A DNA stretch of 64,000 nucleotides, taken from positions 62,001 to 126,000 of the forward strand of contig CAYNAU010000006.1 in the NCBI GenBank assembly GCA_964395715.1, written 5' to 3'. The notes below the pieces were generated by a model. That model saw only the letters and a list, made by a program, of their open reading frames with translations. It did not search any database and had not been told where the DNA came from. Numbering within the stretch: position 1 is the stretch's first letter; every line of letters starts with the position of its first letter. Position numbers and translations under genes: made by a program. The stretch is from Porticoccus sp964395715 (GTDB lineage Bacteria > Pseudomonadota > Gammaproteobacteria > Pseudomonadales > Porticoccaceae). Positions 9,446 to 17,980 of the stretch are shown in pieces.

Positions 9446-10639
9446 TTATAATTTTCGGTCGATAACAACGGCTTCTGAAACGCTGCCTTCGGAGAGGTTC
9501 AGCGCCCCGCTGACCCCTTCTAGGTCACCCGGCGCGGGTATGGCCGAGCCACTTTGAGACACCCTGGCCACCACCTGAACCTGTTCGACAGAAGACAAGG
9601 GCTTGCCACCTGGCATGACCATGGTGTCATCCAGCAGTACCGTGGCCGGCAAGTCTGCCACCTGCAGGCGTGTTACCGCCAAAGGCATCGGCGGCCCCTG
9701 CCATTCTCTGGCGAACACATAAACCAGCAGCTCAGGGTCAGCCGCCAGCTCGGGCGACAACGTCACTTGCACCTGCAAGCCGGGCAGATCTTCACCCAAC
9801 TGCTGCTTGGCGCGAGCTATACCTGCCTGCAACGCCTGAGCCTGGGGCGTGGCGGGTGAAATGGCCTGCAACGCTGATTGCCAGCTGGCAATCGCCAACG
9901 TGTAATCAGCATTTTCAAACGCGCGAATACCCTGCAACCCCAGGGCTGTCAGATTGTTCGGGTCCAGCGATAGCGCGCGATCAAGCGCATTTTCCGCACT
10001 GGGTACAAATTTGTTGCCGGATGCGAAGTACATGGCCTGGGCATATTCAGCCAGCAGATCCGGGTCTTCCGGGCTCACTTCCACGGCTTTCTGATAAGTC
10101 GCACTGGACTGCAGCATATCCCCGCCCTCCAACTGCAGACGCGCCAGGGACACCAGGTAGTAGACATTGTCCGGCTGACTCAGCAGGCGCCTGTCGATAC
10201 GGTGCTTCAGTTGCTCGCGAAGCTGTGCATCTTCGGCCTGGTCCAGATTGCCCCGCAGACGGTCCTGCATCATGGTCGTGATAGCCACATCATCACTGGC
10301 ACCCAGCATCTGGTAGAGGCTGAACGCGAACACGGGCACAATCAGCAGTCCGGCAAGAATCAACCAGGCACCACGGCCATGGGCCTGGCGCTGGGAGTCC
10401 GCCAGATTTTCATCGGCCAGCAGCAACCGCTGCTGTTCCGCCACCAGTTCAGCATGCTGGGCGGCATCAATTTCTTCATCCGCCAGCTGCCGGTCCAGAT
10501 CAGCCAACTGTTCCTGATAGAGCACCACGTTGGCATGCACCGGCTCGGGGTTCTGCTGGCGGGACGAACGGGAAAATAGGGGATAAACCACGAATGCTGC
10601 AGCGAGCAGCGACAGCAGCGCAAAAACCAGCCACATCAA
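9446..10639 (-). CDS. ccmI: Cytochrome c maturation protein CcmI
   Basis: CcmI binds the C-terminus of apocytochrome c and presents it to the CcmF/H ligation complex. The 397 residues begin with a membrane helix (MMWLVFALLSLLAAAFVVYP), a cytoplasmic loop, a second helix near residue 95 (AWLILAGLLIVPVFAFSLY), then a periplasmic TPR region (for example PEDPDLLAEYAQAMYFASG) and a C-terminal beta-rich domain. It starts at an ATGA overlap with the ccmH stop codon, so it is translationally coupled. It is the last gene of the ccm operon. Confidence 0.92.
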   Translation of the reverse strand: MMWLVFALLSLLAAAFVVYPLFSRSSRQQNPEPVHANVVLYQEQLADLDRQLADEEIDAAQHAELVAEQQRLLLADENLADSQRQAHGRGAWLILAGLLIVPVFAFSLYQMLGASDDVAITTMMQDRLRGNLDQAEDAQLREQLKHRIDRRLLSQPDNVYYLVSLARLQLEGGDMLQSSATYQKAVEVSPEDPDLLAEYAQAMYFASGNKFVPSAENALDRALSLDPNNLTALGLQGIRAFENADYTLAIASWQSALQAISPATPQAQALQAGIARAKQQLGEDLPGLQVQVTLSPELAADPELLVYVFAREWQGPPMPLAVTRLQVADLPATVLLDDTMVMPGGKPLSSVEQVQVVARVSQSGSAIPAPGDLEGVSGALNLSEGSVSEAVVIDRKL

Positions 10640-11157
10640 TGTGCATCCCCTTTTGTGTCATCGGAATTGCCAGCGCCCGTTTGGGATTCACTCAGCAGGG
10701 CCTGCAGACGGGCCTGCTCATCACTGGCCAGGGTGGACTGGGCATCTGCCGCTGGTTGTTGCCGACGTCGCACCATGACAATCACAAACAGCCCGATTAA
10801 CAGCAATGCGACCGGCATTAGCCAGAGCAGCAGAGTTGTTCCCTTGACCGGCGGTTTGTAGAGCACGAATTCCCCATAGCGGGCCACCAGAAAATCAACA
10901 ATTTCCTGATCCGATTTGCCCTCTTCCAGCATACGGTAGATTTCATCGCGCAGGTCCGCAGCAATGGGCGAATTGGAGTCAGCCAGATTCTGGTTCTGGC
11001 ATTTGGGACAGCGCAATTCATTGACCAGGGTATGGAAACGTTCCCGCTCAGCGTCACTGCTAAAGCTTTTTATATCCACCGCCGCCATTGCCTGTAACGG
11101 AGTGAGCAACACCAGCCACAGCAACGCGGTGCAAAAACGGGTAAGCGCAAAATTCAT
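10636..11157 (-). CDS. ccmH: Cytochrome c maturation protein CcmH (CycL)
   Basis: CcmH is a membrane-anchored thiol reductase that keeps the CXXCH cysteines of apocytochrome c reduced for heme attachment. The 173-residue form begins with a signal peptide (MNFALTRFCTALLWLVLL), then the redox motif LRCPKCQNQ with Cys50 and Cys53, a helical domain, and a C-terminal membrane helix (LLLWLMPVALLLIGLFVIVM) with a basic tail. Two in-frame ATGs, 10 and 12 codons upstream, lie directly after the preceding decarboxylase-like gene; none of the starts has a clear ribosome site, so the true start is uncertain. The downstream ATG is chosen because it gives the best signal peptide. Confidence 0.92.
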   Translation of the reverse strand: MNFALTRFCTALLWLVLLTPLQAMAAVDIKSFSSDAERERFHTLVNELRCPKCQNQNLADSNSPIAADLRDEIYRMLEEGKSDQEIVDFLVARYGEFVLYKPPVKGTTLLLWLMPVALLLIGLFVIVMVRRRQQPAADAQSTLASDEQARLQALLSESQTGAGNSDDTKGDAH

Positions 11158-11199
11158 TCCGCTGTTTGTCACAAAAAAAGCACGCATAGACATGGCCGT

Positions 11200-11571
11200 T
11201 TAGAGGTCTTCAATCACTTCCTTGGCCGCACGAAAGGCTTCCTGAAGGGCCGGCGCACCAATGTACGGGGCAGTATGAAGCAGCACCTCACGAATTTCTT
11301 CCGGGGTACAACCATTGCGCAACGCACCGCGCACATGACCTTTCAGTTCGGTGGGTGACTTCAATGCCGCCAGTGTCGCGATGGTGATAATGCTGCGGGT
11401 CTTCAGGGGCAGAGTGTCTCTGGCCCAAACCGAACCCCAGCAGTTTTCGTTGATGTAATCCTGTACCGGGCGGGTGAATTCAGTAATGCTGTCCATGGCG
11501 CGATCGACAAATACATCGCCCATCACCTGACGACGAACCTTCATACCCCGTTGATAATCTTCTTCAGCCAT
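11200..11571 (-). CDS. Carboxymuconolactone decarboxylase (PcaC-like) protein
   Basis: A 123-residue single-domain protein of the carboxymuconolactone decarboxylase family, very like PcaC: VRRQVMGDVFVDRAMD at the N-terminus, ENCWGSVWARDTL, and the helical core LKGHVRGALRNGCTPEEIREVLLHTAPYIG. PcaC converts 4-carboxymuconolactone to beta-ketoadipate enol-lactone in protocatechuate breakdown. No other pca gene is near. Instead it sits between ccmG and ccmH, 9 bases after the ccmG stop, with a good GAGGAA ribosome site, so it is clearly part of the ccm transcript. The CXXC typical of AhpD-type peroxidase members is absent; a single Cys occurs in the WGS segment. Function in this context is unknown. 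Confidence 0.85.
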   Translation of the reverse strand: MAEEDYQRGMKVRRQVMGDVFVDRAMDSITEFTRPVQDYINENCWGSVWARDTLPLKTRSIITIATLAALKSPTELKGHVRGALRNGCTPEEIREVLLHTAPYIGAPALQEAFRAAKEVIEDL

Positions 11572-11580
11572 GCTGCTTCC

Positions 11581-12105
11581 TCATTGAATCAGTTGCCATA
11601 CTGGCAGGATTTTCTTTTGCCAGACGTTCTCATCGATGACGCCCACATGTTTGTAACGAATGGTGCCATTGGCATCCACCACATAGGTTTCCGGTGCACC
11701 AAAAACACCCAGGTCCAGCCCCAACCGGCCGGTGGCATCAATCACACTGAGCTCGTAGGGATCGCCCTTTTCCACAAGCCATTTTTCAGCCTCAGCAAGA
11801 TCGTCCTTGTAATTCAGGCCGACAATTCGCACCCCTTGCTGTGCCAGCTTGTTTAGATAGGGATGTTCCACACGACAGGCAATACACCAGGTTCCCCAGA
11901 CATTGAACAGGGCCGGTTTACCCTGAAAAATTTTCTCATCCACCATCTGCTGTTGGTCACCCAGCACCGGCAATGAAAAAGCGGGCACCGGGCGATCGAT
12001 CAGTGCCGAGGGCATTTCGTTGGGGTCGCGGCTCAGGCCGTTCAATAGAAATATGGCCAACACTACAAAGACCATCAGCGGGATGAATAACTTCAGTCTC
12101 GACAT
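11581..12105 (-). CDS. ccmG: Thiol:disulfide oxidoreductase CcmG/DsbE
   Basis: CcmG is a periplasmic, membrane-anchored thioredoxin-like protein that passes reducing equivalents to CcmH and apocytochrome c. The 174 residues show an N-terminal anchor (residues 4-22), the redox site WGTWCIACRVEH with Cys74 and Cys77, and the cis-Pro-bearing FGAPETYVVD loop. The ATG chosen (MSRLKLF) has a GAGGAGG ribosome site at good spacing; the frame extends 13 codons further upstream into ccmF, which is unlikely to be used. It lies 13 bases after the ccmF stop. Confidence 0.95.
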   Translation of the reverse strand: MSRLKLFIPLMVFVVLAIFLLNGLSRDPNEMPSALIDRPVPAFSLPVLGDQQQMVDEKIFQGKPALFNVWGTWCIACRVEHPYLNKLAQQGVRIVGLNYKDDLAEAEKWLVEKGDPYELSVIDATGRLGLDLGVFGAPETYVVDANGTIRYKHVGVIDENVWQKKILPVWQLIQ

Positions 12106-12118
12106 GGCATCAGCCTCC

Positions 12119-14092
12119 TCAGGCACCGGATGCCAGGGCATCACTGGCTGTCTGGCTGGCCCGCTGCTGGCGGTAGCGCTTGTCCAGAACAGCGATAAAG
12201 CTTCCCAGGGCGATCAGCAATCCACCCAACCATATCCAACGGACAAACGGCTTGATGTGTATACGCACGGCCCAGGCATCACCTGCCAGTGGTTCCCCCA
12301 GCGCAACGTAGAGATCGCGCCAGAAACCACTGCCGATCGCTGCTTCCGTCATGGTTTGACCGCTAGCCATATAGCGGCGTTTTTCCGGATACAACAGATC
12401 GACGGCGTGCCCATTCCGCGTCACCGACACTACTGCCTGGTCGGCAATATAGTTAGGCCCCTGAACCCGGCGCATTTCCACAAACTCAAAATGGTAACCG
12501 GACAGGTCTGCTGAATCGCCGGGAACCATACGCACATCCCGCTGTTCGCTGTAGATGGTGGTCATGCCCGCACCCACCATGCAAACGGCTATCCCCAGGT
12601 GAGCCAGCACCATACCGAAATAACTGCCCTTGAGTCTCAACAATCCGTGCCAGCGGGAACGGGAGTGACCGCTCTTTTGCCAGATATCTCGCAGCGTAAC
12701 GGCAAAAACCCAAGTGGACACAACCACAGTCAAGGCCGCCATCAACGAATAACTGTTGCCATAAAAGAGCGGGAATAAGGCACCCACCAGCAGTGACACT
12801 ATCACCGGGATATTCAGGAAACGGCTCAGGTCAATCAGGCTGTTGCGCTTCCAGCGCAACACCGAACCCACTGCCATCAGTACTGCCAACACCAGCATCA
12901 GCGGCACAAAAAACAGGTTGAAATAAGGGGGGCCCACAGAAATTTTGCCCCAGTCCAGCACATCGGCAATCAGGGGATAGAGCGTACCCAGAAGAATAAT
13001 AACCATGGCGCTGACCAGCAGAATATTATTGATCAGCAGGAACATTTCCCGTGAAAACCCGTTGAAACTGGTTGTGCTCCTGACCGACGGACCACGCAGG
13101 GCATAAAGAAACAGAGAGCCACCCACAACAACTGCCAGAAAAGCCAGAATAAACACACCCCGCTCCGGATCGGCAGCAAACGCATGAACCGAGGTCAGCA
13201 CTCCGGAACGTACCAGAAACGTTCCCAGCAAACTCAGTGAGAAGGCAAAAATGGCCAGCAGCAGAGTCCAACTGCGGAATACCCCGCGCTTTTCAGTGAC
13301 AGCAAGCGTATGCACCAGCGCCGTGCCCACCAGCCATGGCATAAAGGAGGCATTTTCCACCGGGTCCCAGAACCACCAGCCGCCCCAGCCCAGTTCGTAG
13401 TAGGCCCACCAGCTACCCAGCGCAATGCCCAGGGTCAGGAACATCCAGGCAATATTGGTCCAGGGGCGTGTCCAGCGTGCCCAGGCAGCATCCATACGCC
13501 CTGCCAACAGCGCGGCAATAGCAAAGGCAAAGGCCACGGAAAAACCCACGTACCCCATGTAGAGCATCGGTGGGTGAACAATCAAACCGAAGTCCTGTAA
13601 CAGGGGGTTAAGATCCGCACCCTCAATGGGAGAAAAAGGCAGTTCGCGATCAAACGGATTCGAGGTAAACAGCAAAAACAGGTAAAAGCCGACGCTGATG
13701 ACCCCCATCACCGAAATAACCCGGGCCACCAGTGAGCGCGGCAGTGACTGGCTAAAGAGCGCCACGGCAAAACTCCACAGCGCAAGAATCAGAACCCACA
13801 GCAACAGGGAGCCTTCATGGGCTCCCCACACAGCACTCACCTTGTAATGGGTGGGCAGCAGGGTATTGGAGTTTGACGCCACATAGGTTACCGAGAAGTC
13901 ATCATGGAGGAACAGTGCCACCAGACAGCCGAAGCTGAAGGCCACCATCACGGTCTGACCAACCACCAGCGGGCGGGCAGATGCCATCCATAAACGGTTG
14001 CCCACCGAGGCACCAGCCAGCGGGATCACCGCTTGTAGTACTGCCAGCACCAGGGCCAGAATCAGGGCAAAGTGGCCATATTCAGCAATCAA
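12119..14092 (-). CDS. ccmF: Heme lyase subunit CcmF
   Basis: CcmF is the large membrane subunit of the heme ligation complex that attaches heme to apocytochrome c. The 657 residues carry many transmembrane helices and the tryptophan-rich WWD domain (WGGWWFWDPVENASFMPWL), flanked by the conserved histidines seen in HPPMLYMGYVG and TALVHTLAVTEKRG. A large periplasmic domain precedes the last helix (IWLGGLLIALGSFIAV). Length matches the family. It lies between ccmE and ccmG in the standard order. Confidence 0.97.
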   Translation of the reverse strand: MIAEYGHFALILALVLAVLQAVIPLAGASVGNRLWMASARPLVVGQTVMVAFSFGCLVALFLHDDFSVTYVASNSNTLLPTHYKVSAVWGAHEGSLLLWVLILALWSFAVALFSQSLPRSLVARVISVMGVISVGFYLFLLFTSNPFDRELPFSPIEGADLNPLLQDFGLIVHPPMLYMGYVGFSVAFAFAIAALLAGRMDAAWARWTRPWTNIAWMFLTLGIALGSWWAYYELGWGGWWFWDPVENASFMPWLVGTALVHTLAVTEKRGVFRSWTLLLAIFAFSLSLLGTFLVRSGVLTSVHAFAADPERGVFILAFLAVVVGGSLFLYALRGPSVRSTTSFNGFSREMFLLINNILLVSAMVIILLGTLYPLIADVLDWGKISVGPPYFNLFFVPLMLVLAVLMAVGSVLRWKRNSLIDLSRFLNIPVIVSLLVGALFPLFYGNSYSLMAALTVVVSTWVFAVTLRDIWQKSGHSRSRWHGLLRLKGSYFGMVLAHLGIAVCMVGAGMTTIYSEQRDVRMVPGDSADLSGYHFEFVEMRRVQGPNYIADQAVVSVTRNGHAVDLLYPEKRRYMASGQTMTEAAIGSGFWRDLYVALGEPLAGDAWAVRIHIKPFVRWIWLGGLLIALGSFIAVLDKRYRQQRASQTASDALASGA

Positions 14093-14124
14093 GGTTTATC
14101 CCCTTTGAGAGAAAGCCAGGTCCA

Positions 14125-14583
14125 TCAACCGCCTTCACCAGAAGACTGTTGAGCGCGTTGGTGAGCGGCATCCATTGCATCTGCCACCTCCGGGGGTGTG
14201 TAGTTCTCATCATGCTTGGCCAGGACTTCCGAGGCCATGAAAACGCCATTTGTATTGAGCTCACCGGTCACCACGGCTGCTTCACCCTCGGCAAACAGAT
14301 CCGGCAGAATCCCGGTGTAATGAACCTCAACATCCGCCTCGCCATCGGTAATCAGAAAGCTTACAAAGAGCGAGTCATCTGCACGCCTCATACTGCCATC
14401 CACTACCATGCCCCCGGCACGGATGCGAACGTCCTTGGGTGCTTCACCAGAAGCGATTTTTGTCGGCGGGTAGAAAAGGTTGATGTTTTCACGCAGGGCG
14501 AAGCTCATCAAACCAACGGCAACAGAAGCTGCCACCACGATAAAAATCACCATAACCAGACGCTGTCGACGAATAGGATGCAT
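14125..14583 (-). CDS. ccmE: Periplasmic heme chaperone CcmE
   Basis: CcmE covalently binds heme released by the CcmABCD complex and hands it to CcmF. The 152 residues have an N-terminal anchor (about residues 9-28), an OB-fold (RIRAGGMVVDGS to VVTGELN), and the heme-attachment histidine His124 in the motif LAKHDENYTPPEV. The C-terminal tail is short and hydrophilic. It directly follows ccmD (6 bases). Confidence 0.96.
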   Translation of the reverse strand: MHPIRRQRLVMVIFIVVAASVAVGLMSFALRENINLFYPPTKIASGEAPKDVRIRAGGMVVDGSMRRADDSLFVSFLITDGEADVEVHYTGILPDLFAEGEAAVVTGELNTNGVFMASEVLAKHDENYTPPEVADAMDAAHQRAQQSSGEGG

Positions 14584-14589
14584 GGTTAT

Positions 14590-14820
14590 CTAACTCCGGT
14601 TCTCTGCCGCATAGTTGTCATCAATGACGTCTTCAGACTGACGCAGCGCCTCCCGGCGTTGCTGCCGCTGGACATCGGCCAGAATTTGACGGCGGCGGCG
14701 CAACGGGCTCGCAACGAGCCAGAGCATGACGGCAATTGAAACCACATAGGCCGACCAGACATAAGGGCCGTGCCCGCTCATCAGCAGAAAGTCCTGAAGA
14801 CTGTCAAAACGAAAAATCAT
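14590..14820 (-). CDS. ccmD: Heme exporter protein CcmD
   Basis: A 76-residue single-span membrane protein. CcmD stabilises the CcmC-CcmE complex and is needed to release holo-CcmE. The sequence begins with FDSLQDFLLMSGHGPYVW, a typical CcmD N-terminus, followed by one hydrophobic helix (SAYVVSIAVMLWLVASPL) and a strongly basic, Arg/Gln-rich cytoplasmic tail. The start overlaps the ccmC stop by four bases (ATGA), indicating translational coupling. Confidence 0.93.
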   Translation of the reverse strand: MIFRFDSLQDFLLMSGHGPYVWSAYVVSIAVMLWLVASPLRRRRQILADVQRQQRREALRQSEDVIDDNYAAENRS

Positions 14821-15569
14821 GGTTGTGCTCCCTCCACGGGGGATACCATCTCCTGCACCCAGCGGGTACGACGTTCACGATAAAGAATTTCAGCCCGGGT
14901 ATTAAGTATCAGCACCAGCGCGTAAAAACAGTAAAACCCGAGGATCATGACTAACAGTGGCTGAAACATGTCCGGATGCATGGACGGGGCCTCTGTAAAC
15001 TTGATCGTCGCCGGCTGGTGCAGGGTATACCACCAGTCTACTGACTTGTAGATGATGGGAATGTTCACCATACCCACCAGAGACAACATGGCACTGGCCT
15101 TATTCGCCGCATCTTGACCACTATAGGAATACTGCAGCGCGATCACACCTAGGTATAAGAAAAACAACACCAGCATGGATGTAATTCGAGCATCCCAAAC
15201 CCAGTAGGTTCCCCAGGTGGGTTTCCCCCAGATAGCACCGGTAAACAGGGCCATGAAAGTCAGTGCTGCACCAATGGGCGCCGCGGACTTCATCACCATA
15301 TCGGCGAGTTTCATTTTCCAGATCAGGCCAACCGCGCCCGAAAACGCCATCACATAATAGCCGGCCAATGCCAGAAACGAGGCGGGCACGTGAATGTAAA
15401 TAATTCGAAAGCTGTTGCCCTGCTTGGCATCTCTGGGGGCGTAACCCAACCCCCAGACAATACCGACTATAAGCAACAACACAGCTGCTGCCGTTAACCA
15501 CGGCAGCCACTTACCGCTGGCCTGATAAAACCATCGCGGCGAACCCAGGCGATGAAACCATTGCCACAT
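14817..15569 (-). CDS. ccmC: Heme transporter/handling protein CcmC
   Basis: CcmC loads heme onto CcmE at the outer face of the inner membrane. The 250-residue protein has about six membrane helices, the WWD-type signature WGTYWVWDARITSML, and flanking periplasmic histidines (YIHVPASFLAL and WWYTLHQPATIKF). It is followed by the overlapping ccmD and preceded by ccmB with about 43 bases between them. Confidence 0.96.
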   Translation of the reverse strand: MWQWFHRLGSPRWFYQASGKWLPWLTAAAVLLLIVGIVWGLGYAPRDAKQGNSFRIIYIHVPASFLALAGYYVMAFSGAVGLIWKMKLADMVMKSAAPIGAALTFMALFTGAIWGKPTWGTYWVWDARITSMLVLFFLYLGVIALQYSYSGQDAANKASAMLSLVGMVNIPIIYKSVDWWYTLHQPATIKFTEAPSMHPDMFQPLLVMILGFYCFYALVLILNTRAEILYRERRTRWVQEMVSPVEGAQP

Positions 15570-15612
15570 TCGTTAATGTCCTCTCTTCAGCCTTGTGCCG
15601 ACCATCGCAGAC

Positions 15613-16284
15613 TCAACCATGCATGCCCACACGCAGAGCACCCGCTGTCGCAAAGGGTGAGATTAATAGGGAAAAAGCCAGTAACGCTCCGATTACCGCC
15701 AAAGGACCCTGTACCGAAAACCCGTCTACCGCTCGCTGCACCGCACTCGACCCGAAAATCAGTACGGGCATGTACAGTGGAACAACTATTAATGACAGCA
15801 GCAGCCCACCTTTGCGCAGCGCCACCGTCAGTGCAGCTCCAATGGCGCCTACCAGGCTGAGTACCGCAGTACCCATCAACAGGCTCACCACCAATGGCAG
15901 ATAACCTTCTTTCGGCAAGGACAGCATCATACCCAAAACCGGCGATAAAAGGGTCAGGGGTAGACCACTGATCAGCCAGTGAGCAAGTATTTTTGCCAAT
16001 ACCACCAGGTAGAGTGGTTGCGGTGAAATCACCAGCTGCTCCAGAGTGCCATCCCGATAATCGCTGAGGAACAGTCCATCGACGGACAGCAGGGAAGCGA
16101 GCAGCGCCATCACCCACAGGATGCCTGGAGCAATCTCTGCCAGGCGACTGGCCTCAGGAGTCAATCCCAGCGGAATCAGGGTGACAATAATAAAAAAGAA
16201 AATGACCGGATTGGCGATTTCGCCGCGGTTGCGGAAGGCCAGCAACAGATCTCGTCGCAGTATGGCAATAAAGCCGCCCCCCAT
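15613..16284 (-). CDS. ccmB: Heme exporter membrane subunit CcmB
   Basis: CcmB is the membrane partner of the CcmA ATPase; together they drive release of holo-CcmE from CcmCD. The 223 residues contain about six hydrophobic helices. Conserved parts seen include LAFRNRGEIANPVIFFF near the N-terminus and DYRDGTLEQLVISP in a cytoplasmic loop. The start lies two bases after the ccmA stop, so the pair is probably coupled. Confidence 0.95.
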   Translation of the reverse strand: MGGGFIAILRRDLLLAFRNRGEIANPVIFFFIIVTLIPLGLTPEASRLAEIAPGILWVMALLASLLSVDGLFLSDYRDGTLEQLVISPQPLYLVVLAKILAHWLISGLPLTLLSPVLGMMLSLPKEGYLPLVVSLLMGTAVLSLVGAIGAALTVALRKGGLLLSLIVVPLYMPVLIFGSSAVQRAVDGFSVQGPLAVIGALLAFSLLISPFATAGALRVGMHG

Positions 16285-16286
16285 GA

Positions 16287-16925
16287 CTAGCCCACCCTTC
16301 CAGAACCCGCCAGCGAGAGGCGACGCATACCCGGGATGCCAACATCCTGGTGGGTAGAGAGAATGACCATGCCTCCTCGACCGGCGTGATCTAGCAGCAA
16401 GGATTGCAGCTCGGCAACCCCCTGCTTGTCAATCGCAGTGAACGGCTCATCAAGAACCCACAGCAGTGCTTCCGTCACCAGCAAGCGTGCCAGTGCTGCG
16501 CGGCGTTGCTGCCCGGCAGAAAGGGAATAGCAGGGAACATCCTCATAACCGCGCAAACCGATTCGGGAAAACACCTCTTCATTACTCAGCGGATTCTGAT
16601 CGATATGCACTCGCCGCCACCATTGCAGGTTTTCCAGCGGTGATAGGGATTGCTTAATACCCGGCAGGTGCCCCAGAAACAGTATGTTCTGCAGGTATTC
16701 ACTGCGCTGACGACGGATATCGATACCCTGCCAGCTCAATGTGCCGTCAGTGGGTGAGAGGGCAGTAGCGATAATGCGTAACAGCGTAGTTTTCCCCGCC
16801 CCGTTGGGACCCTCGACCTGGAGAATGTCACCGCCATTGAGTTCCGCATTGACAGTGGAAAACAGCAGCCTGTCATCACGTTCAAAAGCAATGTCATGGA
16901 GTTTAAAAACAGCGGGTTGCGACAA
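16287..16925 (-). CDS. ccmA: Heme exporter ATP-binding protein CcmA
   Basis: The ABC ATPase subunit of the CcmABCDE heme-handling complex, 212 residues. Walker A is GPNGAGKT at residues 39-46, the signature is YSLSAGQQRRAALA, Walker B is LLWVLDEPFTAID, and the H-loop is LSTHQD. It is the first gene of the ccm operon. The only in-frame start that keeps the whole fold is a TTG with no obvious ribosome site; no in-frame ATG is available before the conserved core, so translation may be weak or the start may be elsewhere. Confidence 0.94.
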   Translation of the reverse strand: MSQPAVFKLHDIAFERDDRLLFSTVNAELNGGDILQVEGPNGAGKTTLLRIIATALSPTDGTLSWQGIDIRRQRSEYLQNILFLGHLPGIKQSLSPLENLQWWRRVHIDQNPLSNEEVFSRIGLRGYEDVPCYSLSAGQQRRAALARLLVTEALLWVLDEPFTAIDKQGVAELQSLLLDHAGRGGMVILSTHQDVGIPGMRRLSLAGSGRVG

Positions 16926-16984
16926 CGGCTACAGGTCCGGACAGTGGCAAAAGCGCTATTATGCCAAAACTTATGGAGGGGAGG

Positions 16985-17026
16985 TAAAAAGTTGACACGG
17001 CCGGAATGGGCAATGGCGTCCGGCCG
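16985..17026 (-). terminator. Possible terminator after the small acidic gene
   Basis: The inverted repeat CGGCCGGA / TCCGGCCG, with a 13-base loop, lies just downstream of the small acidic gene on the minus strand. It is followed after six bases by CTTTTT. The gap before the T-run makes this a moderate candidate. Confidence 0.45.
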
Positions 17027-17032
17027 AAAGAA

Positions 17033-17215
17033 TTAATCCAGATCGAAATCGTAATCGCGTATCATTTTTTGCAGACGACGCTCTTCCAGCCGGTCTTCAA
17101 GCCGGCGCCTGGATTCAGATGTCATCACTTTTATCGGTTCCGCTTCCTGCTCTTCAACATTGTCGTCATCCTCGACGTCGAAATCGTCATCGTCTACTGC
17201 GTCTTCGCCACTCAT
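17033..17215 (-). CDS. Small acidic PA3496-like protein
   Basis: A 60-residue, strongly acidic protein. The first 27 residues are almost all Asp/Glu/Val. A basic helical half follows (SRRRLEDRLEERRLQKMIRD), and it ends in acidic residues. This matches, by memory of the family, the short gammaproteobacterial proteins named after P. aeruginosa PA3496 and tentatively linked to envelope integrity; no function is shown by the sequence. It has a GGAGG ribosome site seven bases upstream and stands alone between the ccm operon and the arsenosugar-type genes, with about 110-130 bases of non-coding DNA on either side. Confidence 0.75.
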   Translation of the reverse strand: MSGEDAVDDDDFDVEDDDNVEEQEAEPIKVMTSESRRRLEDRLEERRLQKMIRDYDFDLD

Positions 17216-17341
17216 ATCGAAATACCTCCATCCCGATATCGACCGCTACAGCGAAACAGTGAATTTATCACTGCATTTTTGCGCAAAATAGGTGTAAATC
17301 AATAAACGGTCAAGAAAAATAACTTCTTATATTTCATAGCA

Positions 17342-17980
17342 TTAGTAGTTTTTTGCAAAAAAATCCAGTTTTTTGTGGCCGGATAGGCGGTGTAAATCGT
17401 CCGGGCGGTCAATATCGGACAGCATTTCCAGCTCCCGCCAGTCCCAACCAACCGCTTTTAAACGCGACCTGGTGGCATTCATGACCTCAGAAGAGCCCCA
17501 GGGAATGCCCCGGAACAATGTGGGATCAAGTTGAGTTAATCCCACCAGTACATAACCACCGTCCAGGGCAGGGCCAAAAACAGCGGGCACCTCATCCAGC
17601 AGTTGTAACGTGGTATTCAGGGTCTGAACCGACAGCGCCGGACAGTCGCTACCGATTAACACGACCTTGTCGTAGTGGTGCAAACAGGTCTCGAATGCTG
17701 ACGCCATGCGCATGCCCAAATCGTCTCCACGCTGCAGGTGCAGTGAGACTGGAAGGCCTTCAACCAACTGCTGAAAATACGGGTGCGACTCGCTGCACCA
17801 GAGCTGCTGACAGAGTCTTGTTTCATGCACGAACTGCGACAGCACGTGTTCTACCAGTGCACAATGCAATTCAAGGCAGCCCTGCTCTCCCAGGCTGGAT
17901 TGCAACCGGGTTTTTACCTGCCCGAGAAAAGGCGCCTTGGCAAATTGCACCAGGCAATTAGAGGGGGGGGTCGATGTCAT
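17342..17980 (-). CDS. TIGR04282-type arsenosugar glycosyltransferase (DUF2064)
   Basis: A 212-residue nucleotide-diphospho-sugar transferase-like protein of the DUF2064 family. It has the N-terminal NTP-binding segment FAKAPFLGQVKTRL, the core VLIGSDCPALS, the loop GPALDGGYVLVG, and the C-terminal LSDIDRPDDL. These are hallmarks of the TIGR04282 family found beside ArsS in arsenosugar-type clusters. The ATG used (MTSTPPSN) lies inside the 3' end of the preceding glycosyltransferase gene, a 23-base overlap in a different frame that contains a run of eight Cs. The frame is open further upstream, but the upstream ATG lies deep in the other gene. The sugar donor is not known from sequence. Confidence 0.85.
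   Translation of the reverse strand: MTSTPPSNCLVQFAKAPFLGQVKTRLQSSLGEQGCLELHCALVEHVLSQFVHETRLCQQLWCSESHPYFQQLVEGLPVSLHLQRGDDLGMRMASAFETCLHHYDKVVLIGSDCPALSVQTLNTTLQLLDEVPAVFGPALDGGYVLVGLTQLDPTLFRGIPWGSSEVMNATRSRLKAVGWDWRELEMLSDIDRPDDLHRLSGHKKLDFFAKNY

Noticed and set aside
16287..16925. ccmA as a possible pseudogene because of its TTG start
   Set aside because: All ABC motifs are intact and spacing with ccmB is tight, so a weak start is more likely than decay.
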